Positions 8,880 to 18,094 of a DNA stretch of 64,000 nt are shown here, piece by piece (positions within the stretch are counted from its first letter, which is position 1; the number at the start of each line of letters is the position of its first letter). This DNA is from PNON01 sp963757065. Lineage in GTDB: Bacteria > Chloroflexota > Anaerolineae > Anaerolineales > Anaerolineaceae. Both the position numbers and the translations under genes were made by a program. Location: assembly GCA_963757065.1 (NCBI GenBank), contig CAVWQC010000009.1, forward strand, positions 61,022 through 125,021, in the 5' to 3' direction. Below the pieces are notes generated by a model that searched no databases, was not told the DNA's origin, and saw nothing but the letters and a program-made list of their open reading frames with translations.

Positions 8880-11800
8880 TTAATGACGATGACGTTTCCT
8901 GCCTTTGCTGGCAGAAGCCGCCACTGGTTGTTCAGCCGATTCCGTCACCTGGGGAGGAGCCTGGGTTGCATCACCTTCCACGGTTTGAACCGCCTGGCGT
9001 GGACGGTAATTAAATGCGCGCATGATCACTCCCGCGCGGATATCACGCAGCAGGTTGGTGAACAATTCAGATGCCTGGCTTTTGTATGCCACCAGTGGAT
9101 CCCGTTGGGCATACGCTTCAAGTCCAATCGAAACCCGCAGTGATTCCACCCGGGTCAGATACTCAACCCACAGTTCTGAGATCACTGAAAGCAGCAGGTG
9201 GCGGTTGATCTCATTGATCACCTGGTCGCCGATCACCAGACGAGCTATATCTTTATGCTCTTCAGGCCATTCGGTGAGCGGCAGCTGACTTAACCGGGAT
9301 GCTTCTTCTTCTCCAACTTCCACGGCAAACCGTTTTGTAAAGGTCTCACCGGGTAATAATCCCAATTGTTGGATGCGGTTCCATTCACTGCGTCCCCACA
9401 TCTCCCGCAAGGCATCCAATCCACCATTGAGGTGTTCAAGAACATCCGCGGTGACATTGGCTGAGGTTTCACCCTGCAGCATACTTGCAGCGAGGTAAAT
9501 GTAGTGCAGCCGGGTGGTAGGCTGCCAGGCTTGTTTGTGTGTTTTCTTATCGAAGATCATCCGCACGCCGCGAGTCATCACTTCCATCAGCTGAATGGCA
9601 AGGTCTTCATTGACAGCAGGATGGTTGAGGCGGTCCAGCATGGTGTTGATGTCGCGGGCGATCTGCCCATTTTCACCAAACAGTTTCACCTGGTTGCGTT
9701 TGAATAGTTCTTCCACCTGGTGCATCAGTTCGTCAGCTACATCCGCCCAATCTTTATCCTGGAAATCGGCAGCCTTTACGGGCAAAGTGTCTTCCAGGCG
9801 GCGTTCAAAAGCCATGATCAGGCGGGTGATAGTCAACCCGGTAAGCAGATTGACGATCTGGTTTTCCAGCGGTTCTTTCAGTTTCTCAGGATCACTTCCG
9901 AGCATCCGCATCTGGTCATTGGTCAACCGTACCGGGATGCCAATGGCCATTCCCAACTCATCGACCAGTTCCACAGGTTTGCGGATGTCTGTCTCATCGC
10001 GGTCTGCGAGGCTGCCGATGAAGTTCTCCAGTCCATCCGTGCGCTCAGTGATCTGATTTTCCAGCGCGGCTCGTTGGGTTTCGATGATATTCCTGGCTGA
10101 TTCGATCAGCCGTCCCTGTTCTGCATTAAAAGCATCTTCAGCTATCTTGATCAGTGACGCCTTCATTGCTGTTTCGTCACCGCCAAGATCGATCTTATCC
10201 AACAGCAGGCGCTGAGTAAAAGTCGGGTAGGATTTGCCATCAAAGTAGATGGCTGGTTGAACGCTTTCGAGATATGCCAGTAACCGCCAGGGTCCTTCTT
10301 CGTCTTTGAGGGATTCCGGTATCCGTTTGGAAAGCTCATCCCGGAAGATCTCAATAATATCTTCGCTGAGGTCATCCTTGGTAAACGCACGGTTGCGCTG
10401 TCCGTAGATCTTTTCACGCTGGCTGTTCAGAACATCATCGTATTCAAGCAAATGTTTTCGGATGTCAAAGTTTGAGCCTTCCACCCGGGTTTGTGATTGT
10501 TCCACCAGCCTGGCGACGATACCACTCTCGATCGGGAGGGATTCATCCAGCTTCAGGCGGCCCATCAGATCTTCCACCTGTCCGCCACCGAACAAACGCA
10601 TTAACTCATCCTGCAAAGATAAATAAAACCGTGACGAACCGGGGTCACCTTGCCGGGCAGCACGACCGCGTAACTGGTTATCGATACGGCGGGCTTCATG
10701 CCGTTCCGATCCGATGACGTGCAATCCACCCAGGTCGCGAACCCGTTCCATATTATCCATATAGTCCAGTAAAACCTGGACTCCTTCTTCGTACAGGCCG
10801 AAATCTTCCGGATTCATCTTCCGTAAGGTTTCACGCCGGGCTTCCATGGTCAAATCATAAGGATCGTCAACACCGGCTTTGGAAAGCACCCGGTTGGCAT
10901 CCCGCAGGGCATCATCAGGAAGTTCACCGCCCAGCTTGATATCAACACCACGCCCTGCCATGTTGGTGGCGATCGTCACCGCACCAAACGCACCAGCCTG
11001 GGCAATGATCTTGGATTCTTCATCATGTTTACGGGCATTCAATACCTGGTGTGGAACGCCTCCCATAATGACTGTGGAGAGCCGCTCAGCTTTATCGGGA
11101 GTCAGTTCAAGCAGTTTGAGCAGTGTAGCAAGGTTTTCCGGGTCCTCCGGATTGAACGATAATTCCAGCTGCCGCGCCAGTTGGCGCATCTCATTGGTGT
11201 TCAGTTCGTCTATGGGTTTGTTAAGGAACAGCAATTCCGGGATCTCGCGTTCATCTTCCAGGCGATCGTTCTTCACCAGCCATACATGCCGCAATAGCAG
11301 GGTTAACAATAACCTTCGAACCGGTTCCGCCTTCAGTCTGAGAGATAGCCGTTCAGAATGTTCCACCGAGGTCGTCCCTGCCAACTGCGGCCGGCCGATC
11401 ACATAGAAACGCAGCACTTCCTGGGATATTGCCCGCAATTTGGCTTCTTCCGTGCGGTAAACCACATCGGGGAAGTCCTGCCTGCGCCAGAACACCGGAA
11501 CTTTTTTAGGGTCGTCCCGGCGTGCATAATACGAGAATTTATACCCCTTCGCGTCTTTGTCCTGGGCTTCGATCAGCGGACTATTATCACGCATGGCGTT
11601 ATATTCCAGGTTCATCGGAATGGGGAGGACATCCAGTTTGTAGATCTTATGGAACTCTTCGGCTTCCGTCAGGGCGGTACCGGTCATGCCTGAGAGCTTC
11701 TCATACATACGGAAATAATTCTGCAGGGTGATCGTGGCATAAGTGACGTTCTCCGGTTCCACCTTGACACCCTCTTTGGCTTCCACAGCCTGATGCAGAC

Positions 11801-12893
11801 CATCAGACCAGCGGCGTCCGGGCATCAATCGCCCGGTAAACTCATCCACGATGACGACCTTGCCAGCCTGGACAAGGTATTCCTTGTTCTTCTTATACAA
11901 ATATTGTGCGCGTAGGGATTGTTCCAGGTAACCCAGTAATGACTCCTGTTCGGGGGTACTGTCTTCCGGCCGTTCCGGATCCCCGAGTGATTCTCCCAGG
12001 ATCATTTCCACATGCACCAGGCCGCCTTCAGTCAAACTGACGGCATGGTCTTTCTCATTGATCTCGTAATCTTCCGGGTTGAGCTGTTTGACTACACCTG
12101 CCATGCGTTGGTATTGGACGGCGCTTTCAGCAGCCGGTCCGGAAATGATGAGTGGAGTTCGCGCTTCATCAATGAGAATATTATCCACTTCATCGACAAT
12201 GGCATAATGGTGTCCGCGTTGGACACGGTCTTCCATCCGCATCGAGGTGTTATCGCGTAAATAATCGAAACCAAATTCGCTGTTGGTCCCGTAGATCATT
12301 TCAGACAGATATGCTTCCTGCCGTGGAACCATGCGCAGTTGGTGCTGGTCTTCATGCGGAGATACTACTTCCGGGTCAACGATGAATGCCATGCGGCCGT
12401 TTTCAGTGCGCGAAGCCATTTGCAGTACGCCGACGGACATGCCCAATGCCATATACACCGGCGCCATCCAGCGTGCATCACGCCTGGCCAGGTAGTCGTT
12501 GACGGTAACGAGGTGGGTGCCTTTTCCGGTCAGCGCATTCAGGTAGAGCGGCAGTGTTGCGACCAGCGTTTTACCCTCACCGGTGCGCATCTCAGCGATC
12601 CGGCCGCTGTGCAATGTGATACCGCCGATCATTTGAACGTCATAATGGCGCAATCCAATGGTCCGCTTGGAGGCTTCACGGACTGCTGCAAAAGCTTCCG
12701 GAAGGAGATCATCCAGGGTCTCGCCTTCTTCCAAACGCTGCTTGAATTCGGCTGTCTTGCCCTTTAATTCTTCATCGGAATACTTTTCAAAATCAGCTTC
12801 CAGCGCATTGATCTCGTCAACCTTCAGGATCATGCGGTCAATTTCTTTTTTGTTCGGGTCGCCGCCCAAAACCCGGATAAAGTTCTGAAACAT
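8880..12893 (-). CDS. secA: Preprotein translocase ATPase SecA, greatly enlarged
   Basis: The motor that drives unfolded proteins through SecYEG. The first half is canonical: MRTGEGKTLVATLPLYLNAL (Walker A), FDYLRDN, DEVDNILIDEARTPLIISG (Walker B), then TNMAGRGVDIKLGG and HEARRIDNQLRGRAARQGDPG of the second nucleotide domain. At 1337 residues it is about 400 longer than usual. One insertion of about 80 residues (about 525-605) splits nucleotide domain 2 between the TTSVEHSERLS block and VPHQVLNARKHD. A second expansion of about 280 residues lies between DDVLNSQREKIY (about 819) and RVSIGLEAYAQRDPL (about 1254) in the scaffold/wing region. The C-terminal Cys-His zinc motif is absent; the protein ends in a basic KGRKRHRH tail. 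An AAGGA site precedes the ATG. Confidence 0.95.
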   Translation of the reverse strand: MFQNFIRVLGGDPNKKEIDRMILKVDEINALEADFEKYSDEELKGKTAEFKQRLEEGETLDDLLPEAFAAVREASKRTIGLRHYDVQMIGGITLHSGRIAEMRTGEGKTLVATLPLYLNALTGKGTHLVTVNDYLARRDARWMAPVYMALGMSVGVLQMASRTENGRMAFIVDPEVVSPHEDQHQLRMVPRQEAYLSEMIYGTNSEFGFDYLRDNTSMRMEDRVQRGHHYAIVDEVDNILIDEARTPLIISGPAAESAVQYQRMAGVVKQLNPEDYEINEKDHAVSLTEGGLVHVEMILGESLGDPERPEDSTPEQESLLGYLEQSLRAQYLYKKNKEYLVQAGKVVIVDEFTGRLMPGRRWSDGLHQAVEAKEGVKVEPENVTYATITLQNYFRMYEKLSGMTGTALTEAEEFHKIYKLDVLPIPMNLEYNAMRDNSPLIEAQDKDAKGYKFSYYARRDDPKKVPVFWRRQDFPDVVYRTEEAKLRAISQEVLRFYVIGRPQLAGTTSVEHSERLSLRLKAEPVRRLLLTLLLRHVWLVKNDRLEDEREIPELLFLNKPIDELNTNEMRQLARQLELSFNPEDPENLATLLKLLELTPDKAERLSTVIMGGVPHQVLNARKHDEESKIIAQAGAFGAVTIATNMAGRGVDIKLGGELPDDALRDANRVLSKAGVDDPYDLTMEARRETLRKMNPEDFGLYEEGVQVLLDYMDNMERVRDLGGLHVIGSERHEARRIDNQLRGRAARQGDPGSSRFYLSLQDELMRLFGGGQVEDLMGRLKLDESLPIESGIVARLVEQSQTRVEGSNFDIRKHLLEYDDVLNSQREKIYGQRNRAFTKDDLSEDIIEIFRDELSKRIPESLKDEEGPWRLLAYLESVQPAIYFDGKSYPTFTQRLLLDKIDLGGDETAMKASLIKIAEDAFNAEQGRLIESARNIIETQRAALENQITERTDGLENFIGSLADRDETDIRKPVELVDELGMAIGIPVRLTNDQMRMLGSDPEKLKEPLENQIVNLLTGLTITRLIMAFERRLEDTLPVKAADFQDKDWADVADELMHQVEELFKRNQVKLFGENGQIARDINTMLDRLNHPAVNEDLAIQLMEVMTRGVRMIFDKKTHKQAWQPTTRLHYIYLAASMLQGETSANVTADVLEHLNGGLDALREMWGRSEWNRIQQLGLLPGETFTKRFAVEVGEEEASRLSQLPLTEWPEEHKDIARLVIGDQVINEINRHLLLSVISELWVEYLTRVESLRVSIGLEAYAQRDPLVAYKSQASELFTNLLRDIRAGVIMRAFNYRPRQAVQTVEGDATQAPPQVTESAEQPVAASASKGRKRHRH

Positions 12894-13053
12894 AGGAGTC
12901 CTTAAGTTATGTGGTTAAATACAGGTGGATTATAGCATAGCGGTATTAACGGAATATAAGCACGGTGAAGGTATATCACTACGAATGTCCCTTATCAGCA
13001 ATGGATTGCGTTATATAAGATAGAGCAATTCATTCCACACCACAGAGGTGCAA

Positions 13054-13623
13054 ATGTCGGAAAACTTAATTCATCTACAAGTTGACAGGGGTAAAGAAGA
13101 GGAGCTGGCTTATGCTGATGCTGCCACTAATCCCCGCATCCTGGAGGACATCTATACCCGCTGGGTAACCCCGGTTTATAAATATCTTTATTCACGGACG
13201 GGAAATAAAGAAGATGCACAGGATATCACGTCATTTACTTTCCTGGCAGTATTAAAAGCCCTGCCCCGTTACCGCCATAAAGGGCACTTTGAAGCCTGGC
13301 TGTTCACCATCGCCCGGAATCAGATGGTCGACTTTGTGAGAAAACATAAACATGAGAGCCAATTATCGGAAACCGACGAAATTGTGCAGGATATACCTTC
13401 TCCGACCGTTGATGTAACCCAACAGGAGGACATACACACACTGCGCGGATTGATCAGCAGCCTGCGGGAAGACGAACAGGAACTGCTGCGCCTGCGCTAT
13501 ACGGCCGGTCTGGCATTTGCAGATATCGGATTACTTTTGAACCGTAATGAAGATGCCATCAAGAAATCCATTTACCGTTTGCAGGAAAAACTGCAAAAGA
13601 TGCTGGAGGGTGAAAATGAGTAA
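13054..13623 (+). CDS. RNA polymerase ECF-type sigma factor
   Basis: A sigma-70 family protein with only regions 2 and 4. Region 2 includes YTRWVTPVYKYLYSRTGNKEDAQDITSFTFLAVLKALPRY, given here only as the span at about residues 36-75, and the FEAWLFTIARNQMVDFVRKH promoter-melting helix. Region 4 (about 125-185) contains ELLRLRYTAGLAFADIG and a recognition helix ending in the IYRLQEKL segment. I prefer the ATG at 13054 over the GTG at 13048; AGAGGTG lies just upstream. The stop overlaps the start of the next gene by 8 bp, so the two are translationally coupled, as is usual for an ECF factor and its membrane partner. Confidence 0.9.
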   Translation: MSENLIHLQVDRGKEEELAYADAATNPRILEDIYTRWVTPVYKYLYSRTGNKEDAQDITSFTFLAVLKALPRYRHKGHFEAWLFTIARNQMVDFVRKHKHESQLSETDEIVQDIPSPTVDVTQQEDIHTLRGLISSLREDEQELLRLRYTAGLAFADIGLLLNRNEDAIKKSIYRLQEKLQKMLEGENE

Positions 13624-15988
13624 TTTACAGAATATGACGATTGAAAATAAACTCCTATTGGCGATGTCAGCTCCGGAGCCGGACCCGGTATTTGTGTCCT
13701 CTCTTCAGGCCAGCCTTCGAAAATCTGCACCACCACGCTATCCTTTCCAGGTGAGTCCCTTGCAGAGGATCAGGTTTGCCTGGGCAGTCCCTGTGATCAT
13801 CCTGTTCATCGTTACCATTTTCACCCTGGTAGTTGGACCGCAAAAAGTCTGGGCTGCAGTTCGCTCCCTGTTCGGGATCATCCCGGGTTATGGTGTGGTG
13901 GATTCCAACACTCTGATACGGGGCGTGGAAACCCCGGTTACCCAGACAAGGTCAGGGATCACCATCACCATCGACCAGGGTATCGCAACCAACGAGTGGA
14001 CCGTGGTCCAATTCACCGTGGAAGGATTAACTTCGGCAAACAAAAACAATCAAGCAGAAGAACCCGGCTGTTTGGGAAACGCATCACTTGTATTACCCGA
14101 TAATACAGTTTTGACCATGAGTGCGGCAGAAGGACGTGGTTGGGCCAGCGGCTATCAATTCCGCAGCACTTTTCCACCCATTCCTGCAACTGTTGATCAT
14201 TTCTCTTTACTCATACCCTGCCTGCAGGAGACCATCCCGGGAAGTGCGCCTGAAAATTGGATCTTTGATCTCAAACTGGGTGCAGCCCCGGTTGACCTGA
14301 AGATCATTCCGTTGATCGATGTACCGACTCCCACTCCCGATCCGGCTCAATCGACATCAGTTGTCCCGCCTGCTGCTGAAACCAACGACCTGGGCATCCA
14401 GATGGTGTTGGAACAGGTGGCTGACCTGGGTACCGGTTACCTGTTGAATGGGTATCTGACCTGGACTGATCCCAACGTCTGGATCACTGCCGGGGGACCG
14501 TTTGATATTGTGCTGAAGGATGCAAGCGGCCAGGCTTTGCCCATGGAACCTTACTAACGACCTTTCACGCAAGGAGAATGACCCAACCAGGATCTATTCC
14601 TATCCCTTCAGTTACCAGACACAGGGAAAAGGAAACGGTGCACTCACCTTGACGTTGGACCGCGTTTCAGTTTACCAGAGTCTGGATATCCCGTTTGAGG
14701 TGGACCTGGGCGACAATATTCAGGCAGGACAGGTATGGGAGCTAAACCGTGAGTTTGATTTTCACGGGGATAAATTTACAATTGTCAGTGTGACTGCAGA
14801 TGCAGCCCGATCCGAACCTGCGTTGAGCTTCGTCATTGAAACAACCGGCAACATAACTTCCGCTGCTGTCTCGGATACTGTGGAAATGACCGACTCACAA
14901 CAGATAGGAGCACCAGTTGGCGGCGGTGGGGGGGGTGGAGGCGGTGGCGGCGGGGGGGTGGAGAGGCTGATTCCGATGTAAACATCATGACTGAATCGAT
15001 CATCTACAACCAGCAGCTCCCAACCGGGAAACACACTTTCAAGGTGTCAGGAGTCAATTATGATGTATTCGGACCCTGGCAGGTAACCTGGGACCAACCC
15101 GTCGGAGCTCAAACTGTCACAGAAGAGCCTGCCGAAACGGCAGCAGCCTGCCTCAATGATAATAACATCGGGCAAGTCGCAAGCGGACTGCCGGCAGGAT
15201 TGAGCGGCAAGGTGCTGCTGGAGGTTCCCAACACCCAGACCGGACAGCGTTTTCCCTCGCTGGTCGTCATGGACCTGACCAACAATCAGCGCATTGACAT
15301 CGGTATCGGGAGCTGGTCATCCTTTTCACCGGACGGAAGCAAGGTCTTCTATACCGATGACAAAGGCATCCACATGGTCGACCTGGCCACCCGGAATGAC
15401 GTGGTGCTTGATTGGGTAAATGAACTGGATTATCGCCCGCTGCTTTCACCGGACGGGCAATGGCTGGCCTTCATGCGCGGCAACGAAGGCATCCACATCG
15501 CCCACCTGGATGGCAGCGGTCTGCGGAAGATCCCCAATACCACCGGGACGAGCGTGCTGGTCAGTTGGATGCCGGATGGCAGCCGGATTCTGGCGGCAAC
15601 CCTCGGGCAGTGGGGCAGCCAGGTGCACAGCGTGGACATCAATACCGGGGAATCTACAAATTACTTTCTGATCGAGATACAAAAAGGCGGATTTGATTCG
15701 GCTTCGAATGATGGCAGCCGGGTGGCATTTGCTGAAAGGGCTTTCGGAAAACTTTCCTACGGGGTTTTCACTTCCAATCTGGATGGGACCGGCAAGAAGC
15801 AGGTTGCCGACCTGACAGATACTGCCCTGGTTGGGGGGTGGAGCCCTGATGGTAAGTGGGTGAATGCAACCACTTCCATCTATAGTGGCTTAACACCAAA
15901 CTATACTTCCTACCTCATCCAGCCGGATACCTGCCAGGTCTATATGGTCCCCGGTTGGGGCGGGGTGGTTACCGGTTGGGTGAAGTAA
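13616..15988 (+). CDS. Membrane-anchored beta-propeller protein coupled to the sigma factor (two frame breaks)
   Basis: Read across two frame breaks this is one protein of about 790 residues. A short cytoplasmic segment (about 1-55) precedes one membrane helix (VPVIILFIVTIFTLVV). Outside are beta-rich domains, a Pro/Thr linker, about 14 consecutive glycines, and a C-terminal TolB/PD40-like propeller with repeated SPDG turns (FSPDGSKVFYT, LSPDGQWLAFM, WSPDGKWVNAT). The position and 8-bp overlap suggest an anti-sigma or sensor role, although no zinc anti-sigma motif is present in the N-terminal segment. The first break is near 14545-14555. The second is in or just after the poly-G tract (14928-14957), where the frame moves to GEADSDVNIMTESI. 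Either the tract slips or the sequence contains indels. Confidence 0.7.
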
Positions 15989-15990
15989 CA

Positions 15991-16032
15991 AAAAAAGTAG
16001 TGGCGCACACTCATGTGCGCCACTACTTTTTA
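15991..16032. terminator. Bidirectional terminator between convergent genes
   Basis: A 13-bp perfect stem (15997-16009 with 16014-16026, loop CTCA) is flanked by an A run on the left and a T run on the right. It can end both the propeller gene and the reverse-strand GTPase gene. Confidence 0.9.
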
Positions 16033-16043
16033 ATTAAGTTTTT

Positions 16044-17261
16044 TTACTTCTCCAGCTCGATCTCTTCCAATGATTTTGCGATAACGTCCTGCAGTTTCTG
16101 CTTGTCCGGCCGCTTCTTTCCCAATCCCTTGAGCGATTCAAGCAGCTTTGCAGTCACCGTGCGGGTCATCTGGTTGAGGGATTCTTTTGAGACTTTCTCG
16201 CCCTTCTCAAACCACTGCGCGGCTGCATACCCCATCACAACCGTGGTGGAAGAGGCGATCGCAGCCGAAAGCAGCCATCCGGGCAGCCCGCCCAGCTTGC
16301 TCAACTCCTGGAATAATACCCGCCCGAGGAATCCCAGCCCGAAGGTGACCACCAGTTCGCGGGCACGCTGGAAGTTGATCTTATAATCGTAGATTCTGGC
16401 CAACCCCAGCACCATGGTGGCCTGGTTGATGACCAGCGGTGCAAAATCGATCACCGGCAGGGGAATGAGGGCAATGACCGCCGACAGTGACGCTGAACTG
16501 ATGATGCTGCGCCAGGCCAGCCGCCAGCGGAATTCAGGCAAGGCTTTCCCCAGGGCAGCCACGATCCTGGGTTCGATCGCAGCAATAGCCACCAAAAGTT
16601 GATCCAATCCTTTTCCGCTTTTTGCTGAGACGGGAATGACTTGCTCCAATTCCAAACCCAGGTGTGAGGCCACCAGTTTCTGAATCCCGACCTGGTCTGC
16701 TTTTACCAGATCCACCTTATTCAATGCCACTACAAATGGTTTCCCGAGGGTGGAAAGTTCCTGGAATATCTCAATTTCTGTTTTCTTGATACCCTGGATG
16801 GAATCAAACAGGATGATCAGAAAATCCGCGTCCCGGGCTGCCTTGAGCGCTTCTTCCTTTTCTTTTTCCCCTACTTCTCCCACTGCATCTGCCCCGGGTG
16901 TATCCACCACGGCGAAGATGCCGGCATCTGCTTCCTGGTTCACGCGGGTGGTGCCCGGCAGCGGACTCACCTTGGCAATGTCCCCGCGTTCATGGATCAA
17001 CTGGTTATATAAGGTTGATTTTCCTACATTGGCCGGACCAACGATTGCCACGCGGGATAGGGTTCCAAATGTTTGTTTTAACTGAGCAGCCGATAGTTTT
17101 ATCAGCAGCTTTGCCAGGTTGGAATTCGATGGAAATCCCTTGACCAATGCGGTAAAGGTATTCTTTTCGGAGGGAGACAGGCTCTCCCAGACGGTCTTCA
17201 CCGTACCCTGTACATCATTTGGAAATTTCGCGATCACTGAATCGATAACCGGTTTATCCAT
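16044..17261 (-). CDS. Era/YcjF-like GTPase with C-terminal membrane domain
   Basis: A GTPase of about 405 residues. The G motifs are all visible: G1 GPANVGKST, a threonine in PGTTRVNQE (G2), DTPGAD (G3), NKVD (G4) and SAKSG (G5). The C-terminal half has two hydrophobic stretches (SASLSAVIALIPLPVIDFA and the GGLPGWLLSAAIASSTTVVMG segment), as in DUF697/YcjF-type proteins that attach to the membrane. The N-terminal 60 residues are helical. Start at 17261 is preferred because GGAAGGGATATT immediately precedes it; 17285 is an alternative. Cellular role unknown; related proteins act in ribosome or membrane-stress functions. Confidence 0.85.
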   Translation of the reverse strand: MDKPVIDSVIAKFPNDVQGTVKTVWESLSPSEKNTFTALVKGFPSNSNLAKLLIKLSAAQLKQTFGTLSRVAIVGPANVGKSTLYNQLIHERGDIAKVSPLPGTTRVNQEADAGIFAVVDTPGADAVGEVGEKEKEEALKAARDADFLIILFDSIQGIKKTEIEIFQELSTLGKPFVVALNKVDLVKADQVGIQKLVASHLGLELEQVIPVSAKSGKGLDQLLVAIAAIEPRIVAALGKALPEFRWRLAWRSIISSASLSAVIALIPLPVIDFAPLVINQATMVLGLARIYDYKINFQRARELVVTFGLGFLGRVLFQELSKLGGLPGWLLSAAIASSTTVVMGYAAAQWFEKGEKVSKESLNQMTRTVTAKLLESLKGLGKKRPDKQKLQDVIAKSLEEIELEK

Positions 17262-17407
17262 AATATCCCTTCCGAAATTGAGCAAACCATAGCATAATCA
17301 GGCACTGAGCCTGAACTTATTTGTTTTATCATTATACGCGATGAAACAGCCCTAAGTTTCATGTTAATGAATGCGGCCATTATCTTCTTCACAAGGTGAT
17401 TAAATGA

Positions 17408-18092
17408 ACTTTATTCCTGCGCAGCACTTTTTCCAGCATCAAACCCTCCGGAATACTTTGGGATATGGATGGAATCCTTGTCGATACAGCTGATGCTCAC
17501 TATCAATCCTGGTTGGATGTACTGACTCCCTTACGGGATCAAATTCGACCGGGCAATATTTAAAACGACCTTCGGTATGAACAATCAATCCATCATATAC
17601 TTGCTATTTGGAAAGGATCTTCCCGACGAAGAATTTGCCAGGATCAGTGATGAAAAAGAGCTGGCTTTCAGGTCGGCGATCAAAGGCAAGGCGAATCTTC
17701 TCCCGGGAGTACGTGAATGGCTGGAATGTTTTTATGCCAATAATGTCCCACAGGCAGTTGCTTCATCTGCTCCGATGGAAAATATTGATGCTGTGCTGGA
17801 TGAAACCGGGATCAGACCCTACTTTCAGGCAGTCATATCTGCTTTTGGCATGCCGGGTAAACCGGATCCATGGGTCTTTCTGGAAGCCGGAAAACAGTTG
17901 GGGGTGAAAGTAGGGACAGCGATTGTTCTCGAAGATTCGCCGGCCGGGGTGCTTGGTGCTCATCGCGCCGGCTACCATTGCATTGCCGTATCTGCATTGT
18001 TGACACCCGAAGAATCAAAAACGGCCGACCTTGTGGTAGACCGTCTTGATCATGTCAGTATAAAAGATATTGAACGAATAATCTCAAATTAA
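17408..18092 (+). pseudogene. HAD-family phosphatase / beta-phosphoglucomutase-like, frame-broken
   Basis: The C-terminal part (from about 17578) is an intact HAD subfamily IA domain: VPQAVASSAPMENID (motif II serine), PGKPDPWVFLEAGKQLG (motif III lysine) and VLEDSPAGVLGAHRAG (motif IV). Motif I is present upstream but in another frame: WDMDGILVDTADAHYQSW near 17459-17510, which runs into a stop (GNI-stop near 17560). Shifting one base gives FDRAIFKTTFGMNNQS, which joins smoothly. No start codon is found in the motif I frame after the TGA at 17405, so the beginning is also damaged. Substrate class is sugar phosphates by similarity. Either a pseudogene or a sequence with two indels. Confidence 0.7.
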
Positions 18093-18094
18093 GG

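Noticed and set aside
14762..15034. Reverse-strand open frame with a long proline run
   Set aside because: The prolines are only the complement of the poly-glycine tract in the real gene. It has no start site and no coding pattern.
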